Shown piece after piece: positions 40,137 to 48,765 of a stretch of 64,000 nt of DNA. Source of the stretch: Amycolatopsis sp. MtRt-6 (GTDB lineage Bacteria; Actinomycetota; Actinomycetes; Mycobacteriales; Pseudonocardiaceae). Made by a program: the position numbers and the translations under genes. Under the pieces are notes generated by a model. The model did not search any database, was not told where the DNA came from, and saw only the letters and a program-made list of their open reading frames with translations. Location: positions 62,001-126,000 of the forward strand of contig NZ_JADWPD010000022.1 in the NCBI RefSeq assembly GCF_017308975.1, written 5' to 3'. The first letter of the stretch is position 1, and every line of letters starts with the position of its first letter.

Positions 40137-40828
40137 CCGCCACCGCCGACTACAAGACCCTCGCCGAGCGCGCCTCGAAGGAGCTCGCCGACGCGACCGC
40201 CGACGAAGCGATCCGCTGGACCGTCGAGACGTTCGGCGACGACTTCATCGTCGCGTCCAACATGCAGGATGCCGTGCTCATCGACCTCGCCGCCAAGGTG
40301 AAGTCCGATGTGGACGTCCTGTTCCTCGAGACCGGCTACCACTTCCCCGAAACGATCGGCACGCGCGACGCCGTCCAGACGGTCTACCCGGACGTCCGCA
40401 TCGTGAACGCCCAGGCCGAGCAGAGCGTCGCCGAGCAGGACGCGGAGTACGGCGCGAAGCTGCACGACCGCGATCCGACGCTCTGCTGCAACCTGCGCAA
40501 GGTCGTGCCGCTGCGCAAGACACTGGCGAACTACTCCGCGTGGGTCACCGGTGTCCGCCGCGTCGACGCCCCGACCCGCGCGAACACCCCGATCGTCACC
40601 TGGGACGACCGCAACGGCCTCGTCAAGATCAACCCGATCGCGGCGTGGACCGACGACGAGTTCAACGGCTACATCCGCGAGCACGGGATCCTCGAGAACC
40701 CGCTGGTGTCCATCGGGTTCCTGTCGATCGGCTGCGCGCCCTGCACGGCGCGGGTCGAGCCGGGGCAGGACCCGCGCAGCGGCCGGTGGGCAGGCCAGTC
40801 GAAGACCGAGTGCGGACTGCACGGCTGA
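40133..40828 (+). CDS. cysH: Adenylyl-sulfate (APS) reductase CysH
   Basis: 231 residues. The cysteines CC (in TLCCNLRK) and CxxC (in GCAPCTARVEPGQDPRSGRW) bind a [4Fe-4S] cluster, the mark of APS-type reductases, and the catalytic Cys is in the C-terminal ECGLHG. The enzyme reduces adenylyl sulfate to sulfite with thioredoxin. It is placed between nirA and the ATP sulfurylase genes, with the order seen in Streptomyces. Confidence 0.95.
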   Translation: MTATADYKTLAERASKELADATADEAIRWTVETFGDDFIVASNMQDAVLIDLAAKVKSDVDVLFLETGYHFPETIGTRDAVQTVYPDVRIVNAQAEQSVAEQDAEYGAKLHDRDPTLCCNLRKVVPLRKTLANYSAWVTGVRRVDAPTRANTPIVTWDDRNGLVKINPIAAWTDDEFNGYIREHGILENPLVSIGFLSIGCAPCTARVEPGQDPRSGRWAGQSKTECGLHG

Positions 40829-40839
40829 GGAAGGGACGC

Positions 40840-41760
40840 ATGACGACCTTGGAGCCCGCTACCGATGCGGCGCAGGACAACCTCGCGGCTTTGGAGTCCG
40901 AAGCCATCCACATCTTCCGGGAGGTGGCAGGCGAGTTCGACCGCCCGGTGATCCTCTTCTCCGGCGGCAAGGACTCCACGTTGCTGCTGCACCTGGCGAT
41001 CAAGGCGTTCTGGCCGGCGCCGGTGCCGTTCCCGCTGCTGCACGTGGACACCGGGCACAACTTCGACGAGGTCATCGAGTTCCGCGACCGCGTCGTCGAG
41101 CGCCACGGCCTGCGCCTGGTCGTCGCGAAGGTCCAGGACTGGATCGACGACGGGCGCCTGGAAGAGCGCGCCGACGGGATGCGCAACCCGCTGCAGACCA
41201 CGCCGCTGCTCGACACGATCGCGGAGCACAAGTTCGACGCGGTGTTCGGCGGCGGCCGCCGTGACGAAGAGCGCGCCCGCGCGAAGGAGCGGATCTTCAG
41301 CCTCCGCAACGCCTTCGGCCAGTGGGAACCGCGGCGGCAGCGGCCCGAGCTGTGGAACCTCTACAACGGCAGGCACCGTCCCGGCGAGCAGGTCCGCGTC
41401 TTCCCGCTGTCCAACTGGACCGAGGCCGACGTCTGGAACTACATCGCCCGCGAGAAGGTCGAACTGCCGTCGATCTACTACGCGCACCGGCGCGAGGTGT
41501 ACCTGCGCGACGGGATGCTGCTGGCCGAGGGCCCGTGGGGCGGTCCGCGGCCGGGCGAAGAGGTCCGCGAGCTGACCGTCCGCTACCGGACCGTCGGCGA
41601 CGGCTCGTGCACCGGCGCCATCGAATCCACCGCGGCCACCGTCGAAGAGGTCATCGCCGAGGTGTCGGCGTCCCGGCTGACCGAGCGCGGCGCGACCCGC
41701 GCCGACGACCGGATGTCCGAGGCGGCCATGGAAGACCGCAAGCGTGAGGGGTACTTCTGA
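40840..41760 (+). CDS. cysD: Sulfate adenylyltransferase subunit 2 (CysD)
   Basis: 306 residues. The PP-loop SGGKDST (about 43-49) is the ATP pyrophosphatase motif, and LLHVDTGHNFDEVIEFRD, GGRRDEERARAKERIFS and GEQVRVFPLSNWTEADVW are typical of CysD. With CysN it makes adenylyl sulfate from ATP and sulfate. The start follows GAGGAAGGGACGC. It overlaps cysN by one base (TGATG). Confidence 0.96.
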   Translation: MTTLEPATDAAQDNLAALESEAIHIFREVAGEFDRPVILFSGGKDSTLLLHLAIKAFWPAPVPFPLLHVDTGHNFDEVIEFRDRVVERHGLRLVVAKVQDWIDDGRLEERADGMRNPLQTTPLLDTIAEHKFDAVFGGGRRDEERARAKERIFSLRNAFGQWEPRRQRPELWNLYNGRHRPGEQVRVFPLSNWTEADVWNYIAREKVELPSIYYAHRREVYLRDGMLLAEGPWGGPRPGEEVRELTVRYRTVGDGSCTGAIESTAATVEEVIAEVSASRLTERGATRADDRMSEAAMEDRKREGYF

Positions 41761-43022
41761 TGAGTTCGCTGCTGCGCCTGGCCACCGCCGGGAGCGTCGA
41801 CGACGGCAAGTCCACCCTGGTCGGACGCCTGCTGTACGACACGAAGTCGGTGCTGGCCGACCAGCTCGACGCCGTCACCCGCGCGTCCGTCGACAAGGGA
41901 CTGTCCACACCGGACCTGTCGCTGCTGGTGGACGGCCTGCGCTCGGAGCGCGAGCAGGGCATCACGATCGACGTCGCGTACCGGTACTTCGCGACGCCGA
42001 AGCGGTCGTTCGTGCTGGCCGACACGCCGGGGCACGTGCAGTACACGCGCAACACGGTCACCGGCGCGTCCACCGCGCAGCTGGCCGTGCTGCTGGTCGA
42101 CGCGCGCAAGGGCGTGATCGAGCAGACCCGCCGGCACGCGGCCGTGCTGGCCCTGCTCGGCGTGCCGCAGCTGGTGCTGGCGGTGAACAAGATCGACCTG
42201 GTCGGCTACGACGAGGCGACGTTCACGGTGATCGCCGAGGAGTTCGCCGCGCACGCCCTCTCACTGGGCTACGAGCGCGGGTCCGTGCTGGCCATCCCGG
42301 TGTCGGCGCTGGAGGGCGACAACGTCGCGACCCGCTCGGAGCGGACGCCGTGGTACACCGGGCCCAGCCTGCTGGAGCACCTGGAGGACGTGCCGGTCGC
42401 GCCCGACCCGCACGACTCGGCGCTGCGGTTCCCGGTGCAGTACGTCATCCGGCCGCGCACACCGGAGTACCTCGACTACCGCGGCTACGCCGGCCAGATC
42501 GCCGCGGGCACCGTGCGGCCGGGCGACGAGGTCGTCGTGCTGCCGCAGGGCATCCGCAGCCGCGTCGAGCGGATCGACACCGCGGACGGGCCGTTGGCGG
42601 AAGCCGGCGCCGGGACGTCGGTGACGCTGCTGCTGACCGACGACATCGACATCTCCCGCGGCGACCTGATCGCCGCCGCGGACGCGCCGCCGCGCGTGAC
42701 CGACGAGATCACCGGCACGCTGTGCTGGCTGTCGTCCAAGCCGCTCAAGCCGGGCGCGCGCGTGCTGGTCAAGCACGGCACCCGCACGGTGCAGGCGCTG
42801 GTCGACGAGCTGCACGCCCGCTTCGACGAGCAGACACTGTCCAGTGTGGACTCGCCGGACACGCTGGAGCTGAACGACATCGGCCGCGTCTCCCTGCGGC
42901 TGGCGGAGGAGCTGGGCGTCGACGACTACGGCGTCAGCCCGCGCACCGGCGCGTTCCTGGTGATCGACCCGAAGGACGGCGACACCCTCGCCGCGGGCCT
43001 GGTGGGTGAGCGCTTCTCGTGA
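41760..43022 (+). CDS. cysN: Sulfate adenylyltransferase subunit 1 GTPase (CysN)
   Basis: 420 residues. The G1 loop is GSVDDGKSTLVGRLLYD, followed by EREQGITIDVAYRYF, DTPGH and NKIDL, the EF-Tu-like signature of CysN. At this length there is no fused CysC APS-kinase domain, in line with an APS-reductase route in which APS kinase is not required. GTP hydrolysis drives sulfate activation by CysD. Confidence 0.96.
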   Translation: MSSLLRLATAGSVDDGKSTLVGRLLYDTKSVLADQLDAVTRASVDKGLSTPDLSLLVDGLRSEREQGITIDVAYRYFATPKRSFVLADTPGHVQYTRNTVTGASTAQLAVLLVDARKGVIEQTRRHAAVLALLGVPQLVLAVNKIDLVGYDEATFTVIAEEFAAHALSLGYERGSVLAIPVSALEGDNVATRSERTPWYTGPSLLEHLEDVPVAPDPHDSALRFPVQYVIRPRTPEYLDYRGYAGQIAAGTVRPGDEVVVLPQGIRSRVERIDTADGPLAEAGAGTSVTLLLTDDIDISRGDLIAAADAPPRVTDEITGTLCWLSSKPLKPGARVLVKHGTRTVQALVDELHARFDEQTLSSVDSPDTLELNDIGRVSLRLAEELGVDDYGVSPRTGAFLVIDPKDGDTLAAGLVGERFS

Positions 43023-43762
43023 CGCCACCCCTGGTCGCCGTCGCGCACGGCAGCCGTGACCCCCGCTCGGCGGCGACCGTGCGGGCGCTCGTCGACGTCG
43101 TGCGCGACCGGGCACCGGGTGTTTCGGTGTACGAGTCCTTCCTGGACCTGTCGGCCCCGCTGGTCACGGACGTGCTCCGGGGGCTGTACGACACCGGCCA
43201 CCGGACGGCGGTCGTCGTGCCGCTGCTGCTCGGCAGCGCGTTCCACGCCCGGGTCGACCTGCCGGCGTTGATCGACTCGGTCGTCACGGACTGCCCGGGG
43301 TTTGTGGTGCGGACGTCGGACGTGCTGGGTGCCGATCCGGCGCTGGAGGCGGTCGCCCTCGACCGGCTGGCCGCGGCGCCCCGCTTCGCCTTCGACGACC
43401 GGGGTGTGATCGTCAGCGCGGTCGGCTCGTCGAACGCGTCCGCCAACGCCGTCGTCGCTTCGCTGGCTTCGCGCTGGGAAGCGCGGCTGGGTGTGCCGGT
43501 GAGCGAGGCGTTCGCTTCGGCCACCCAGCCGGACATCCCGGCGGCCGCCGCGGCGTTGCGGGCGCGGGGGGTGCGGCACCTGGTCGTGGCGTCGTGGTTC
43601 CTGGCGCCGGGCCTGCTCCCGGACCGGATCGCCCGGCTGGCCCGCGAGGCGGATCCGAAGGCGTTCATCGCCGCGCCGCTGGCCGACGACCCGCGCGTCG
43701 CGGACGTGGTGGTCAGCCGGTACGCGTCCGCGGTCAGCGGGCTGCTACGGCAATACGCGTAG
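43019..43762 (+). CDS. Sirohydrochlorin chelatase-like protein (CbiX/SirB type)
   Basis: 247 residues. The N-terminal AVAHGSRDPRSAATVRAL has the metal-coordinating histidine. Two CbiX-like halves are visible (the second from VIVSAVGSSNASAN). It would insert iron into sirohydrochlorin to give siroheme, the cofactor of NirA, which explains its place at the end of the operon. GTG start overlapping cysN (GTGA). It converges with the SDR gene, overlapping by 29 bp. Confidence 0.9.
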   Translation: MTPPLVAVAHGSRDPRSAATVRALVDVVRDRAPGVSVYESFLDLSAPLVTDVLRGLYDTGHRTAVVVPLLLGSAFHARVDLPALIDSVVTDCPGFVVRTSDVLGADPALEAVALDRLAAAPRFAFDDRGVIVSAVGSSNASANAVVASLASRWEARLGVPVSEAFASATQPDIPAAAAALRARGVRHLVVASWFLAPGLLPDRIARLAREADPKAFIAAPLADDPRVADVVVSRYASAVSGLLRQYA

Positions 43763-44726
43763 TGATCGGGGTGGCGCCGGTCGCGGCGAGGGACAGATCC
43801 CACAGCCGCGCGGCCGACTCGGGGTCGACGGCGTAGGCGCGGACGCCGCCGTCGTCCATGGACGCTTCGGGGGCGGAGATGCCGGCGATGTCGCAGTCCT
43901 CGAGGTAGCGGCCGCCGCAGTCGGCGAGGAGCGGGGAAGTGGCGGCCCACAGACCGGTGGCGGCCCCCTGGGAGGGGGTCTTGAAGTCGGCGGCGATCAC
44001 GGTGCCGTGCTCGTCCACCCAGCCGCGCTCGATCTGTTCCTGGAGTGCCATTTCCCGCTGCAGCCCGGTGATGATCTTGCCGGGATGCAGTGCGAAGGCC
44101 CGGACGCCGTCGCCTCGCCCGAGCGAGTCGAGGTGGACGGCGAAGAGGGCGTTGGCGGTCTTGGCCTGACCGTAGGCCAGCCACTTGTCGTAGCCGGTGC
44201 GGAAGTGCGGGTCGTGCCAGCGGATGTCGGTCAGGGTGTGGCCGGCAGAGCTGTTGACCACGACGCGTGCACCGTCGGCGGCGGCCAGGAGCGGGTAGAG
44301 CTCGCAGGTGAGGGCGAAGTGGCCGAAGTGGTTGGCGGCGAGCTGGCCCTCCCAGCCGGGTCCCACGCGCCGTTCGGGCGTGGCCATGACCCCGGCGACG
44401 GCCATGAGCAGGTCGAGCCTGGTCAGGGAGTCGCGGATGTGCGCGGCGGCGGCCCGCACACCGGCGAGGTCGGTGAGGTCCATGGGGATGACCTCGCAGC
44501 CCCGCACGTTCGCGAGGGCGGCCCGCGCGATGTCCGGCCGGCGCGCCGGAACGATGACGCGGGCTCCGGCGGCCGCGAGGGCACGGGTGGTTTCCAGGCC
44601 GAGCCCGGAGTAGCCCCCGGTCACCACAGCGCTCGTGCCGGACAGGTCGAAGCCCGCGGTGACGTCCTGGGCCGTGCTGGTGGCGGAGAAGGGCGAGCCG
44701 AGCGGCTGCTGATCGATCTTGCTCAT
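43734..44726 (-). CDS. SDR-family NAD(P)-dependent oxidoreductase
   Basis: 330 residues from the ATG at 44726. The cofactor motif is TGGYSGLGLE near residue 37, the catalytic Ser is in VNSSAGH and the YxxxK is YGQAK. It resembles the retinol-dehydrogenase-like SDRs that are common beside MerR regulators. A perfect inverted repeat separates it from the divergent MerR gene, which probably controls it. Confidence 0.92.
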   Translation of the reverse strand: MSKIDQQPLGSPFSATSTAQDVTAGFDLSGTSAVVTGGYSGLGLETTRALAAAGARVIVPARRPDIARAALANVRGCEVIPMDLTDLAGVRAAAAHIRDSLTRLDLLMAVAGVMATPERRVGPGWEGQLAANHFGHFALTCELYPLLAAADGARVVVNSSAGHTLTDIRWHDPHFRTGYDKWLAYGQAKTANALFAVHLDSLGRGDGVRAFALHPGKIITGLQREMALQEQIERGWVDEHGTVIAADFKTPSQGAATGLWAATSPLLADCGGRYLEDCDIAGISAPEASMDDGGVRAYAVDPESAARLWDLSLAATGATPITTRIAVAAR

Positions 44727-44740
44727 GCCGTCGAACCTAC

Positions 44741-44762
44741 GATCTAGAGCGAGGTCTAGATC
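44741..44762. promoter_or_regulatory. Inverted repeat between the SDR and MerR genes
   Basis: GATCTAGA (44741-44748) and TCTAGATC (44755-44762) form a perfect 8-bp inverted repeat with a 6-bp spacer. TAGACT at 44769-44774 is a likely -10 box for the MerR gene, 7 bp from its ATG. The site is well placed for MerR control of both promoters. Confidence 0.65.
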
Positions 44763-44781
44763 AAGTCCTAGACTGCGACGC

Positions 44782-45204
44782 ATGGCCGGCACCGAGACTC
44801 CCGCACCGCCCCTGAGCATCGGCGACGTGGCCGAGCGGACCGGACTCAGCGTCCACGCGCTGCGCTTCTACGAGCGCGCGGGACTGCTCGTCGGGCCGGT
44901 CCAGCGAACTGCCGGCGGCCGGCGGCGGTACAGCGCGCTCGACGTCGACTGGCTGCTGATCTGCGTCAAGCTGCGGGAATCCGGCATGCCGCTGACCGAC
45001 CTCAAGCAGTTCGCCGAGCTGGTGCGGCAGGGTCCCGGAAACGAGGCGGAACGCCTGCAGCTCCTCGAAACCCACCAGCGGCGCGTCGACGCACAAATCC
45101 AGGCGCTGGAGGAGTGCCGGTCCGTCATCACCTGGAAGGTCGGCGTCTACGCCGACCACCTCGCCCGCGGCCAGGCCGGCGGGCTCTGGGACCCCACGAC
45201 CTGA
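44782..45204 (+). CDS. MerR-family transcriptional regulator
   Basis: 140 residues from the ATG at 44782. The helix-turn-helix and wing are clear: SIGDVAERTGLSVHALRFYERAGLLVGPVQRTAGGRRRYSALDVDWL. A long dimerisation helix follows (NEAERLQLLETHQRRVDAQIQALEECR). The effector domain is short, and no metal-binding cysteine cluster is visible. It is divergent from the SDR gene. Confidence 0.92.
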   Translation: MAGTETPAPPLSIGDVAERTGLSVHALRFYERAGLLVGPVQRTAGGRRRYSALDVDWLLICVKLRESGMPLTDLKQFAELVRQGPGNEAERLQLLETHQRRVDAQIQALEECRSVITWKVGVYADHLARGQAGGLWDPTT

Positions 45205-45316
45205 ACCGCGCCGGCAACGTCGGCGACCCTGCGTACCCGGAGCACCCGCACCACCGCCAAAAGGTGAGTCTCATTCACATTTCTGGTTACTCCAGGTGCA
45301 TGGGAACGGTAAATCC

Positions 45317-45346
45317 TTGACGCACTAGTTAACTTGCCGGTAACTA
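45317..45346 (+). promoter_or_regulatory. Candidate promoter of the secreted protein gene
   Basis: TTGACG (45317-45322) and TAACTA (45341-45346) are separated by 18 bp in an unusually A/T-rich 200-bp upstream region. The boxes resemble sigma-70-type -35 and -10 elements; AGTTA/TAACT repeats overlap the promoter and could be an operator. Confidence 0.45.
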
Positions 45347-45406
45347 TCTGAACTGCTGCGCAGCTTTCTTCCCTCCCCTCGTGAAACCGCAGGTAGGTGG
45401 ATACAG

Positions 45407-46036
45407 ATGAAAGCTCTTCACTTTTCCCGGCTCGCCGCGCTGACCGCGGCCGCAGTACTTCCGATCGCCCTCGCCGCTCCGGCGTCGGCGGCCACCACCG
45501 TCACCTTCGACTGCCAGGCCGACGCCCCCATCGTCGGACCGCAGAAGGTCGCGCTGGACCAGGTCGCCGACGTGACCGCACCGCCGACGGTGGCGCCCGG
45601 CGCCGCGTTCGACGTCGTCATCGACCCGGCTCCGAACACCGTGCCGGCCGAGGTGAGCGGGAACAAGGTCAAGAACATCAACACCTTCGCGCTCAAGATC
45701 CCGATCCCGGCGAACTCGTCGTACGTCGGCGCGGACCTGGCCGGCGGCTCCGGGCTCGGCTCCACGCCGCCGGCCATCTCCGTCGCGAACGGCGTCGCCA
45801 CGCTCAGCTTCCCCGGCCCGATCGCCGGTGGCGCCACGTTCGAGCTGCCCACGGTGACGGCGCACCTGACCGCGGGCCAGTCGGGCACCATCGAGACGAA
45901 GCTGGGCGGCACCAGCTACAGCGACCCCGGGCTGACGTTCAAGGCGGTGGCGAGCACGATCATCGGTGACCTCACCGCGCCGACGGCCTGCTTCCCCAAC
46001 CCGAGCCCGGTCTTCACCACGACGACCATCGGCTGA
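45407..46036 (+). CDS. Secreted beta-rich protein of unknown function
   Basis: 209 residues with a classical signal peptide (MKALHFSRLAALTAAAVLPIALAAPASA, cleavage near 28). The mature part is rich in Ala, Thr, Val and Pro and predicted to be beta-sandwich; motifs include FDCQADAPIVGPQKV, VKNINTFALKIPIPANSSYVGADL and IETKLGGTSYSDPGLTF. Mycobacterial secreted proteins loosely annotated as cyclase or dehydratase look similar (recollection). I cannot assign a function. There are two cysteines (mature region), possibly one disulphide. Confidence 0.75.
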   Translation: MKALHFSRLAALTAAAVLPIALAAPASAATTVTFDCQADAPIVGPQKVALDQVADVTAPPTVAPGAAFDVVIDPAPNTVPAEVSGNKVKNINTFALKIPIPANSSYVGADLAGGSGLGSTPPAISVANGVATLSFPGPIAGGATFELPTVTAHLTAGQSGTIETKLGGTSYSDPGLTFKAVASTIIGDLTAPTACFPNPSPVFTTTTIG

Positions 46037-46041
46037 GCAAC

Positions 46042-46078
46042 GGGCCACCCTGCGGGCCCGGCGCCCGTAGGGTGGCCC
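46042..46078 (+). terminator. Hairpin between the secreted protein and DUF3291 genes
   Basis: GGGCCACCCT (46042-46051) pairs with AGGGTGGCCC (46069-46078), and CGGGC/GCCCG continue inside. It follows the upstream stop by 5 bp and ends one base before the next ATG. It can end the upstream transcript, but it also covers the only place for a ribosome-binding site of the DUF3291 gene. Confidence 0.6.
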
Positions 46079-46079
46079 C

Positions 46080-46583
46080 ATGGGGAACTTCGAACTCGCT
46101 CAGGTGAACATCAGCCGGATGAAGGCGCCGCTCGACGACGCGTCGTTCCGCGACTTCGTCGCCGCTCTCGAACCGGTCAACGCCGTCGCCGACCGGGCGC
46201 CCGGCTTCGTGTGGCGGCTGCAGACCGAAGACGGTGACGCCACCTCGATCCGGGCCTTCGAATGGGACGTGCGCGGCACGTCCGGGATCCTGGTCAACAT
46301 GTCCGTGTGGACGTCGGTGGAGGCGCTGGCGGACTTCGTGTTCTCCGGCGAGCACCTGGCGGTCCTCAAGCGCCGCCGCGAATGGTTCCACCACGTCCGC
46401 GAGGCGATGACCGTGCTCTGGTGGGTCCCCGCCGGCCACCGGCCGACGACCGCGGAGGCCGAGGAGAAGATCAAGCACCTGCGCGTCCACGGCCCGGCAC
46501 CGGCGGCGTTCACGCTCAAGCAGCACTTCTCCCCGGCCGCCGATGTGCGCGAGGGTGATCCCGGCTGGCTGTGCCCCGCGTAA
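46080..46583 (+). CDS. DUF3291-family protein
   Basis: 167 residues. The pattern FELAQVNISRMKAPLDDASFRDFVAALEPVNAVADRAPGFVWRLQ, with VNMSVWTSVEALADFVFSGEHLAVLKRRREWF, is the DUF3291 (dimeric alpha-beta barrel, monooxygenase-like) family. The role is unknown. A ribosome-binding site is only weakly visible and lies in a hairpin, so translation may be leaderless or regulated. Confidence 0.85.
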   Translation: MGNFELAQVNISRMKAPLDDASFRDFVAALEPVNAVADRAPGFVWRLQTEDGDATSIRAFEWDVRGTSGILVNMSVWTSVEALADFVFSGEHLAVLKRRREWFHHVREAMTVLWWVPAGHRPTTAEAEEKIKHLRVHGPAPAAFTLKQHFSPAADVREGDPGWLCPA

Positions 46584-46621
46584 CACCGGCCGCGCGCCGC
46601 GGATGTGCGAGGGTGACGGGC

Positions 46622-47395
46622 ATGGCTGACGAACTGGTGCACTACGACGTGGTGGGCGGCACCGCCACGATCACCCTGGACTCCCCGCACAACCGCAACG
46701 CGCTCTCGGCACAGCTGCGCCGAGAGCTCTCGGACTCGCTCGCCAAGGCGGCCACCGACGACGCCGTGCGCGTGATCGTGCTGACGCACACCGGGCCGGT
46801 GTTCTGCGCGGGGATGGACCTCAAGGAGGCCCGCGGCGCCGGCGCGGGCGACCAGGGCGTGAACGAGTTCCCTCGCATTCTCGAGCAGCTGTGGACCAGC
46901 CCGAAGCCGGTCGTCGCCCGCCTGGCCGGCCCCGCCCGCGCCGGCGGCATCGGCATGGTGGCGGCGTGCGACATCGCCGTGGCGGTACCGGAAGCGACGT
47001 TCGCCTTCTCCGAAGTCCGCATCGGCGTGGTGCCGGCGATCATTTCGCTGACGGTCCTCCCCCGCCTCAACCCCCGCGCGGCCCACGAGCTGTTCCTGAC
47101 GGGCGACACGTTCGACGCCCACCGCGCGGTGGAGATCGGCCTGCTGAACTCGGCGGTCCCGGCGGACCGGCTCGACGCCGAGGTCGCCCGGTACGTCAAG
47201 GCCCTCGCGGCCGGCGGCCCGAAGGCACTGGCGGAGACGAAGGCGCTGCTGAGCCGTCCCCGCCCGGCGACACCGTCGGACGGCTTCGACGAGATGCTCG
47301 GCCTGTCGGCGAAGTTCTTCGCCAGTGAGGAAGGCCAGGAGGGCATCCTGGCCTTCGCCCAGAAGCGCGAGCCGAAGTGGGTGCCGCAGGACTAG
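46622..47395 (+). CDS. Enoyl-CoA hydratase/isomerase-family protein
   Basis: 257 residues from the ATG at 46622; the frame is open 17 codons further. Crotonase motifs: GPVFCAGMDLKEARG (oxyanion hole) and AGPARAGGIGMVAACDIAVAV. One catalytic Glu is kept (FSEVRIG, the E164 position of rat hydratase); the other (E144 position) appears to be Gly. This suggests an isomerase, a methylglutaconyl-type or an altered hydratase activity. The stop overlaps the MFS gene by 4 bp. Confidence 0.85.
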   Translation: MADELVHYDVVGGTATITLDSPHNRNALSAQLRRELSDSLAKAATDDAVRVIVLTHTGPVFCAGMDLKEARGAGAGDQGVNEFPRILEQLWTSPKPVVARLAGPARAGGIGMVAACDIAVAVPEATFAFSEVRIGVVPAIISLTVLPRLNPRAAHELFLTGDTFDAHRAVEIGLLNSAVPADRLDAEVARYVKALAAGGPKALAETKALLSRPRPATPSDGFDEMLGLSAKFFASEEGQEGILAFAQKREPKWVPQD

Positions 47396-48663
47396 GCCGC
47401 GACGCGGGCCTGCCGGCGCGAAACCAGCGCGAGCAGGCCCGTCACCCCGCCGCACAGCGCGGCGATCACGTACACCGGCGTCAAACCCCCGGCCTGGTAA
47501 GCGATCCCGAGCACCGCGACGCCGAGCGTCTGCCCGAACTGCCGGGTCGTCGTCAGGATTCCCGCGGCCATCCCAGCCCGTCCCGGCGGGGCCGCCGACG
47601 CGATCGCCGCGCCCATTGCGGGTCCCGCGATGCCCACCCCGATCCCGGTCACCGCCAGCCCGAGCGGGATCGCCACGACCACGAGCGACAAGCAGCCGAG
47701 CGCGCCCAGCAGTACTCCGGCCCCGAGCAGGGTTCGCGGCGGGAACCGGTGTAGCACCTTGCCGAGGAGCGTCGAAGTCAGGAAGGACGCCAGCGCGAGC
47801 GGTGCCAGCGCGAACCCGGCCGCGACCGGCGACCGCGAAAGTCCCAGCCACAGCGAGACGTAGACCAGCGCCGCGAACGTCAACGTCGACGCCGCCGCGC
47901 AGGCGATGAGCGTCGAGAACCCGCCGTCGCGGAACAGCCGCAGGTCCAGCATCGGCTCGGCCCGGCGCCGCTCCACGACGACGAACGCGGCGAAACCGAG
48001 CACCGAAACCGCCAGCGCCCACCGGTCCGCGGTCAGCCCGTGCACCAAGCTCGCGGCGCCGACCGCGAACCACCCCGCGCCCGCGACGTCGAACCGGGCT
48101 GGACGCCCCGGCTCGTCCGGCCGCACCGCCCGCAGCGCGAACAATCCCGTCGCCAAGGCGAGCGGCACGTTGACGAAGAAGACCGACGGCCAGCCGAAGT
48201 ACTCGGTCAGCACTCCGCCCACCACCGGACCCGCCGCCGCGCCGAGCCCGTTGACCGCGAAGAAGACGCTGATCGCCGTCCCCCGCGCACGCCCTTCATA
48301 GGAAGCGGCCAGCAGCGCGAACCCGGTCACCGCCAGCGCCGCCCCGCCGATCGCCTGCACGCCCCGAGCCGCGATCAGCGCCCCGATGCCCGGCGACAGC
48401 CCGCAGGCCAGTGACGCCAGCCCGAACACCGCGAGCCCGGCGAGGAACAGCCGTCGCAGGCCGAACCGGTCCGCGAGCGACCCCATCGCGAGCATCAGCA
48501 CCGCCAGGACCAGCGTGTAGACGTCCGGCACCCACTGCAGCTGTCCCACCGACGCCGTCAGGTCGGCGCCGATCCGGGGCAGCGCCACCGTGACGACGGT
48601 GGTGTCCAGCAGGAACAGGAACGAGCCCGCACAGACCACGGCCAACGGCCACCACTTGCGCAT
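47392..48663 (-). CDS. MFS transporter, DHA2-like
   Basis: 423 residues with 12 or more hydrophobic segments. The first half has SFLFLLDTTVVTVALPRIGADL and GSLADRFGLRRLF (the DRFGRR-type loop of MFS). It is likely a proton-driven drug or metabolite exporter. It is divergent from an AsnC-family regulator across 102 bp. Confidence 0.9.
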   Translation of the reverse strand: MRKWWPLAVVCAGSFLFLLDTTVVTVALPRIGADLTASVGQLQWVPDVYTLVLAVLMLAMGSLADRFGLRRLFLAGLAVFGLASLACGLSPGIGALIAARGVQAIGGAALAVTGFALLAASYEGRARGTAISVFFAVNGLGAAAGPVVGGVLTEYFGWPSVFFVNVPLALATGLFALRAVRPDEPGRPARFDVAGAGWFAVGAASLVHGLTADRWALAVSVLGFAAFVVVERRRAEPMLDLRLFRDGGFSTLIACAAASTLTFAALVYVSLWLGLSRSPVAAGFALAPLALASFLTSTLLGKVLHRFPPRTLLGAGVLLGALGCLSLVVVAIPLGLAVTGIGVGIAGPAMGAAIASAAPPGRAGMAAGILTTTRQFGQTLGVAVLGIAYQAGGLTPVYVIAALCGGVTGLLALVSRRQARVAA

Positions 48664-48765
48664 CGATACTCCCTTCGTGTGCCCCGAAGAGTGCGGTCGG
48701 TGCGCCGATCGTCACCAGATAAGTCGACAAATCCGCCGGATACCGTCACGGCCTACGCTGGGCAC

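Noticed and set aside
40133..41760. PAPS pathway with APS kinase
   Set aside because: CysH has the CC...CxxC iron-sulfur motif of APS reductases and CysN lacks a fused CysC; no cysC gene is in the window.
43019..43762. Cobalt chelatase for vitamin B12 synthesis
   Set aside because: CbiX-like by fold, but placed in an assimilatory sulfite reductase operon; iron insertion for siroheme is the better reading.
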